Positions 62,201 to 64,000 of a DNA stretch of 64,000 nt are shown piece after piece. Source of the DNA: Metaphire vulgaris (Eukaryota > Annelida > Clitellata > Crassiclitellata > Megascolecidae); NCBI GenBank assembly GCA_018105865.1, contig CM030869.1, forward strand, positions 7,505,525 through 7,569,524, written 5' to 3'. How positions within the stretch are numbered: the stretch's first letter is position 1; each line of letters begins with the position of its first letter. The position numbers were made by a program, and so were the translations under genes. Below the pieces are notes generated by a model. That model had not been told where the DNA came from, ran no database searches, and saw only the letters and a program-made list of their open reading frames with translations.

Positions 62201-63124
62201 CAGAGCGGGCGTCCTCGACGCAGGAGACCCGAACGTAGGCGACGCTGGTGTTGTCCTGCAACGTCTGCATGTGAACGCCGACGACCTTCACGTGCTGGCG
62301 GAACTCGTCGGCGAGAATCTTCTTCCACTCGCTCGCGCTTATGTTGTAGTCGAGATTCGACACGATCACGCTGATGCCGACGGACGAAGGGCCAGTCTCG
62401 TTCGAATGTCGGAGGACGTCCTTCATAACGAGACTGGTATCCGAACCTCTGGAAACAGGAACACCAAAATACGAGGCCCCGGGTAACGTTATCTCAGGTG
62501 CAGAAGAGCCCGGATGGTTTTGATTCGCTTTGGAACTGGTAACTCTAGCCTCTCTGCCGTCCTTCGGTCTCCTCGCTCCTGGAGTCCTTCGAAAAGTCAA
62601 AGAAGGATTAGCGTTTTCAAACGACGAAAACCTCTCCGAGGGGCTGGATCTCCACGAAGTCGAGGTTCTTGGCTCGTTGAAATGCTCTTTCTCGTCCACA
62701 TTTGGCATAACTATACTGCATCTTTGGATTTCGTACGTTTCGTTACAAGTTTCGTAATGTTGTTCCAAATCAGGCGGCTGAAATGTCAACGCTTTCAGCC
62801 GACACTGTTCGATCTTATCAGCTCTGCTGGCATGATGCCAGTCATGAAGAAAACTGCCGACGTCATCTCTGCCATGCCAATTAGGCTGAGTGTAAGTGCC
62901 GGGTCTGCTTACTGGAATGCTGTCAATCTCTGAACCGGTGTTTTTCAAAAGAGCTCCCGAAGGCCAATTTGAAAAATAATGTCCTTCACTGTTGGTCTTA
63001 TCACTCACTATTCTGACGCTTGAACGCATAATAATATTTGGGTTTTCCTGTTGGTGGTTTATGTCGACAAACGGAACAGAAGTTGGCCATTGCATTTTCT
63101 CCATTTCATCTCCTTGAAGTTTTT
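46511..63124 (-). CDS. MARF1: MARF1 (meiosis regulator and mRNA stability factor 1), 3' part, 13 exons
   Basis: MARF1 is a germline and somatic RNA-silencing factor. In vertebrates an NYN nuclease, RRMs and eight LOTUS/OST-HTH domains act on mRNA. The window holds exons (5' to 3') 63124-61702, 61345-61179, 60298-60078, 58780-58642, 57786-57701, 56988-56943, 55950-55748, 55170-54943, 53695-53492, ~52940-52691, 51598-51476, 50782-50606 and 47250-46511, about 1334 residues. They encode one RRM (VIVSNL and SVAYVRVS), eight LOTUS domains, and an acidic tail with [12 protein letters not shown] and [11 protein letters not shown] blocks kept in vertebrate MARF1. The NYN domain and first RRM must lie upstream, past base 64000. 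All junction phases agree except between 53492 and the 52.9-kb exon. The gene is intact as far as visible. Confidence 0.92.
47274..47446. repeat. 92-bp tandem duplication
   Basis: ATTGTATTCTTTTTACATAA to TACCTCCGTTAGAATTT occurs at 47274-47354 and again at 47366-47446. The first copy lies immediately 5' of the last MARF1 exon (minus strand). Confidence 0.95.
47505..48372. mobile_element. TA-flanked element with CCGTATTTTCGCG ends carrying a GC-rich minisatellite
   Basis: The ends CCGTATTTTCGCGCATATAA and CTTATATGCGCGAAAATACGG are near-perfect inverted repeats of about 22 bp, flanked by TA. Inner arms repeat GTGCGTCTTATAC/CGGGTG. Between them, 47620-48248 is filled with GCGCCGACGGGTCGCCGGGA-like units. 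TA flanks suggest a Tc1/mariner-type MITE. It lies in a MARF1 intron. Confidence 0.75.
47615..48250. repeat. GC-rich minisatellite, units of GCGCCGACGGGTCGCCGGGA type
   Basis: About 630 bp of imperfect GC-rich units with 9-, 15- and 24-bp sub-periods. All lengths are multiples of three, so several frames stay open for 60-180 codons (Arg/Gly/Ala/Asp- or Arg/Pro/Ser-rich). I do not read these as genes. Confidence 0.9.
48621..50040 (+). mobile_element. Internally deleted piggyBac element
   Basis: TTAACCCTTT at the left and AAAGGGTTAA at the right bound 1420 bp. Subterminal AACGGGCAGCGACGTTTATA repeats occur three times at the left. At 48903-49118 a piggyBac-like transposase N-terminus can be read across one frameshift: [11 protein letters not shown], then [20 protein letters not shown]. 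The catalytic part is gone. Confidence 0.65.
49290..49870. repeat. Two direct repeats of about 215 bp, 359 bp apart
   Basis: AACCTAATAAATCCACCAAA to a GGCACGAATGGATGG-like end occurs at 49290-49505 and 49649-49862, about 85% alike. They lie inside the piggyBac element. Confidence 0.8.
50108..50190 (-). mobile_element. Second tRNA-like SINE head (minus strand)
   Basis: On minus it reads GTGGAGTAGTTAGTGGTAGG (A-box-like) then AGCAGGTTCGAATCTGACCC (B-box). The head differs from the 12.9-kb SINE. A similar piece lies at about 36950-37030. Confidence 0.55.
50317..50573. mobile_element. hAT-like MITE, CAGTGGCGCAGCG family
   Basis: The ends are CAGTGGCGCAGCGTGC and GGGACGCTACGCCTCTG, with exact 8-bp repeat TATACAAT (50309-50316, 50574-50581). 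The shared motif is at 50393-50416. It lies 33 bp past the MARF1 exon at 50606. Confidence 0.87.
50606..50782 (-). CDS. MARF1: MARF1 exon (PVPSCVPSP motif)
   Basis: Phase 1 on both sides. It encodes [20 protein letters not shown], then [20 protein letters not shown]. The latter block is conserved in vertebrate MARF1 (DLL..PVPSC.PSP). Confidence 0.9.
51476..51598 (-). CDS. MARF1: MARF1 exon (Ser-rich linker)
   Basis: The acceptor is TGTTATTTTTAG, phase 1 in and out. It reads [20 protein letters not shown], then [20 protein letters not shown]. At 41 codons it was recovered from phase and low-complexity character. No domain. Confidence 0.82.
52478..52548 (-). mobile_element. tRNA-like SINE head fragment (minus strand)
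   Basis: On minus it reads GCCAGAGTGGGTTACGCGCT (A box) then GGAGCGGGTTCAAGCCCC (B box). Confidence 0.6.
52581..52661. mobile_element. piggyBac-type TTAA MITE
   Basis: TTGA-CCCCTTAACAGGG ... CCCAGTTAAGAGG-TTAA, 81 bp. It begins 29 bp past the MARF1 donor at 52690. Confidence 0.78.
52691..52951 (-). CDS. MARF1: MARF1 exon, LOTUS domain 8
   Basis: It encodes [20 protein letters not shown], then [17 protein letters not shown] and [15 protein letters not shown], the last LOTUS domain. The donor AGAG/GTTGTG gives phase 1, as needed by the next exon. The 5' edge is unsettled. Acceptor TTTCAG at 52952 starts phase 1, but the previous exon ends in phase 0 at a strong GTGAGT. Acceptor GAAGAG at 52941 would restore phase and start with KRLVKLT. 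Confidence 0.85.
53492..53695 (-). CDS. MARF1: MARF1 exon, LOTUS domain 7
   Basis: Phase 0 in and out (GAA/GTGAGT). It finishes LOTUS 6 ([14 protein letters not shown]) and encodes LOTUS 7: [41 protein letters not shown]. Confidence 0.92.
54943..55170 (-). CDS. MARF1: MARF1 exon, LOTUS domain 6
   Basis: Phase 0 in and out. [13 protein letters not shown] closes LOTUS 5. Then [40 protein letters not shown] and IRKIPSVAE form LOTUS 6. Confidence 0.93.
55224..55402. mobile_element. hAT-like MITE, CAGTGGCGGCTC family, copy 7
   Basis: CAGTGGCAGCTCCACAGG ... GGAGCTGCCACTG, with exact 8-bp repeat TTCCTACC (55216-55223, 55403-55410). It is in the MARF1 intron, 46 bp before the LOTUS 6 exon. Confidence 0.92.
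55598..55668 (+). repeat. LINE 3' tail with (AAT)n
   Basis: GTACAGCGCCCTTGACTTTG ... GGCGCTATATAAATTGTC then AATAATAATAAT: the plus-strand version of the tail seen reversed elsewhere. Confidence 0.65.
55748..55950 (-). CDS. MARF1: MARF1 exon, LOTUS domain 5
   Basis: The acceptor TTCATAG gives phase 1: G from the micro-exon plus AG makes Glu of [15 protein letters not shown], a block almost identical in vertebrates. Then [40 protein letters not shown] and FEAIPDIVK form LOTUS 5. Donor AAG/GTACAT. Confidence 0.94.
56018..56300 (-). mobile_element. tRNA-headed SINE (minus strand)
   Basis: On minus it reads GTGGCAGAAGCGGTTACACA (A box), GGAACGGGTTCAACTCC (B box), GGTCGACTCAGCCTTACTCG and the shared body ending CCCAACGTTCGAATCCGGG. 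Confidence 0.8.
56694..56752. repeat. (TAATG)n pentanucleotide repeat
   Basis: Eleven copies of TAATG. Confidence 0.95.
56943..56988 (-). CDS. MARF1: MARF1 46-nt micro-exon (end of LOTUS 4)
   Basis: Between acceptor GCCTTTGACAG and donor GAG/GTAACT, 15 codons plus one base read [15 protein letters not shown]. The flanking exons end in phase 0 (SSFT) and start in phase 1 (EQTQEE), exactly what this exon needs. The joined [18 protein letters not shown] matches the vertebrate ...GDIVISIPKREQTQEE segment in sense. Gene finders are likely to miss it. Confidence 0.85.
57701..57786 (-). CDS. MARF1: MARF1 exon, LOTUS domain 4 (second part)
   Basis: An 86-nt exon, phase 1 in and phase 0 out (ACT/GTATGC). 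It reads [20 protein letters not shown] then ELPESSFT. The TEYGVC.LEDL block is diagnostic for this MARF1 LOTUS domain. Confidence 0.9.
58308..58590 (+). mobile_element. tRNA-headed SINE
   Basis: GTTAGCAGAGTGGTAACAAC (A box), GCGGGTTCAATCCCTGCAGG (B box), then GCTGCGATGGTAAAACGTGG and CCCAACGTTCGGACTCGA. It ends 52 bp before the MARF1 exon at 58642. Confidence 0.82.
58642..58780 (-). CDS. MARF1: MARF1 exon, LOTUS domain 4 (first part)
   Basis: Phase 0 in, phase 1 out (ACA/GTATGA). [20 protein letters not shown] closes LOTUS 3. [20 protein letters not shown] and ELPAVY open LOTUS 4. Confidence 0.93.
58800..59690. other. MARF1 intron, nothing recognised
   Basis: AT-rich intron sequence. I see no repeat family or exon candidate that fits the flanking phase. 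Confidence 0.4.
59699..60022 (+). mobile_element. tRNA-headed SINE with small insertion
   Basis: AGTTAGGAGAGCAGTAACAA and CGTGGGTTCAATACCCACAG mark the head; the body follows, interrupted near 59898 by ACTTACTTATTTAGCC. It ends CCCAACGCTCGGACTCAAG. Confidence 0.78.
60078..60298 (-). CDS. MARF1: MARF1 exon, LOTUS domain 3
   Basis: Phase 1 in (G plus AT makes Asp), phase 0 out (CAG/GTTAGT). [58 protein letters not shown]: a canonical LOTUS fold with the same FIPAYH.HFG core as LOTUS 5. Confidence 0.94.
60319..60489. mobile_element. hAT-like MITE, CAGTGGCGGCTC family, copy 8
   Basis: CAGTGGCAGCTCCACCGG ... GGAGCCGCCACTG, with exact 8-bp repeat AGCTGAAT (60311-60318, 60490-60497). It lies 20 bp upstream (minus strand) of the LOTUS 3 acceptor. 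Confidence 0.92.
60514..60657. mobile_element. Inverted-repeat element enclosing TTAGGG-like repeats
   Basis: GGTTCTTTCCCGTTATCCGG and TCAGATAACAGGAAAGTACC are inverted repeats with an exact 8-bp flanking repeat AAATATTA (60506-60513, 60658-60665). The centre (60561-60607) is GTTAGG/GTTAGA units. Confidence 0.75.
61179..61345 (-). CDS. MARF1: MARF1 exon, LOTUS domain 2 (second part)
   Basis: The first T completes AG from the first exon (Ser). [46 protein letters not shown]: the end of LOTUS 2. The acceptor is TTTTGTACAG and the donor AAAG/GTATGC, phase 1. Confidence 0.92.
61370..61463. mobile_element. piggyBac-type TTAA MITE at a MARF1 acceptor
   Basis: TTAA-CCCTTTTACCACGG ... GTTCAAAGGG-TTAA, 94 bp. 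Its near edge is 24 bp upstream of the LOTUS 2 acceptor AG, so it probably covers the branch-point region. Confidence 0.6.
61702..63124 (-). CDS. MARF1: MARF1 large exon: RRM, LOTUS 1, start of LOTUS 2
   Basis: The acceptor TTTGCTTTGGTAG gives phase 1. About 245 residues of Ser/Arg-rich linker precede an RRM at about 62142-62378 ([47 protein letters not shown]). LOTUS 1 follows at about 61920-62126 ([38 protein letters not shown]). The exon ends [15 protein letters not shown] chose donor GTAAG/GTGATG because phase 2 joins AG plus T (Ser) of the next exon; the nearby CTA/GTAAGG would break the frame. Confidence 0.93.
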
Positions 63125-63149
63125 CTACCAAAGCAAATTAAATTAATTC

Positions 63150-63236
63150 TTAAGCCCTTTACCGGCCACTTATTTGTAACTCAATGTAAAATGGACGAGT
63201 ATACCGGTACTCATCACGGGCAGTTAAAGGGGTTAA
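63150..63236. mobile_element. piggyBac-type TTAA MITE at a MARF1 acceptor
   Basis: TTAA-GCCCTTTACCGGCC ... GCAGTTAAAGGGG-TTAA, 87 bp, with the GTAACTCAATGTAAAATGGA core. It begins 24 bp upstream (minus strand) of the acceptor of the large exon. Confidence 0.78.
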
Positions 63237-63354
63237 TCAGCCTAGTTGATAGATGCTCCTGGACAAAGTCCTACTATTTTCCATTTTCTCAATTTGTCTC
63301 ATAATTATAATTAATCAATATTTTCTATTAGTGTTTATTATTATGGGCTATTAT

Positions 63355-63535
63355 CAGTGGCGGCTCTAGGATTTGGCAAGTGGGGGGGGGGCGTTGGGGT
63401 GGCAACTTCTAATCATGGGGGCCAACCATTTGTTGTTTAATGTATGTAGCATTAAGTATAGGGTCCCAACTGGTGGGGCCACACTCTCAATAGGGGGGGG
63501 CACGGGCCCCCTGGCCCCCCGGTGGAGCCGCCACT
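63355..63535. mobile_element. hAT-like MITE, CAGTGGCGGCTC family, copy 9
   Basis: CAGTGGCGGCTCTAGGATTT ... GTGGAGCCGCCACTG, with exact 8-bp repeat GCTATTAT (63347-63354, 63536-63543). Confidence 0.92.
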
Positions 63536-63543
63536 GGCTATTA

Positions 63544-64000
63544 TTTCTATTAGCCCATTAGTGCTCGCTACTTTTGTAAATTAGGTGCAAGTACCAGCAA
63601 ATTTTTTAAATTCGTAATTTGTATGGTGCCTTGATATTAATGCCTATGGCACCAGCCTACGGCGCTATACACAGTGGCCCATACAAGTGAGCAGTGTTTG
63701 GCTGAAAAGCACAGAAAAATTTATTCCTATACATAACCCAGACTGTGCACTGATTTTTTTCAGAAAAAGTGCATATTATATCTGAGATAATAAGGCATTC
63801 TAAATCTCTTTAATAGCTATAGGCCAATAGAATGTTTGAATACCCAATCTATGTGTCTCTGCCTTTGTTTGTTTGTTTGTCTACCTGCCTGCCTGTCTGT
63901 CTGTCTCCAAGCAGTTATCTCAATGCCCCCACTCCTATATAAAGAACCAGAAGACAGGCTCTGCTCCCAATTGAGTGCAAGCCTAATTGTCTATTCATGA
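63544..64000. other. MARF1 upstream intron, nothing recognised
   Basis: AT-rich sequence with a short (TTTG)n/(CTGT)n stretch at 63860-63905. No exon matching the phase-1 acceptor at 63125 is visible, so the next upstream MARF1 exon lies outside. Confidence 0.4.

Noticed and set aside
61866..62486. A 206-codon plus-strand frame opposite the MARF1 RRM exon
   Set aside because: It is the antisense shadow of a GC-richer coding exon. The minus strand carries clear RRM and LOTUS motifs.

Overview
This window is nuclear DNA from an invertebrate animal. Genes are split by GT-AG introns, most non-coding DNA is transposon debris and trinucleotide microsatellites, and the three recognisable genes are animal genes. 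I cannot name the species. A luqin/RYamide-like receptor beside MINDY2 and MARF1 fits a bilaterian, possibly a deuterostome, but that is inference.

Layout. (1) Bases 1-9000: no gene, only short non-autonomous hAT-like elements, a 5S-headed SINE and simple repeats. (2) 9029-19520, plus strand: a MINDY2-type Lys48 deubiquitinase. I could join nine exons with matching phases into a 642-residue protein. Its last mini-exon adds a CAAX box, and a competing intronic end has a poly(A) signal overlapping the stop codon. (3) 19521-32500: no gene; LINE 3' ends, hAT and piggyBac MITEs, a head-to-tail pair of Helitron-like units, a 16-bp tandem array of about 580 bp and a long polypyrimidine tract. (4) 32505-38361, plus strand: a two-exon rhodopsin-like neuropeptide GPCR (383 residues) whose 4.7-kb intron sits in intracellular loop 3 and carries a hAT transposase fragment. 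(5) 38362-46420: no gene; pogo-like and hAT MITEs and (TA)n tracts. (6) 46511-63124, minus strand: the 3' part of MARF1, with one RRM and all eight LOTUS/OST-HTH domains on 13 exons, including a 46-nt micro-exon. Its NYN nuclease and first RRM lie beyond base 64000.

The three genes have no obvious common pathway: ubiquitin-chain trimming, peptide signalling and RNA control. The most unusual content is the mobile-element landscape. More than twenty short elements keep both termini and 8-bp target duplications. A motif close to GACAAGCAAAAAAGGTCGTC recurs inside several families with different termini. A 5S-headed and a tRNA-headed SINE share one body. Short TTAA-flanked piggyBac-type MITEs lie 24-45 bp from several splice sites.
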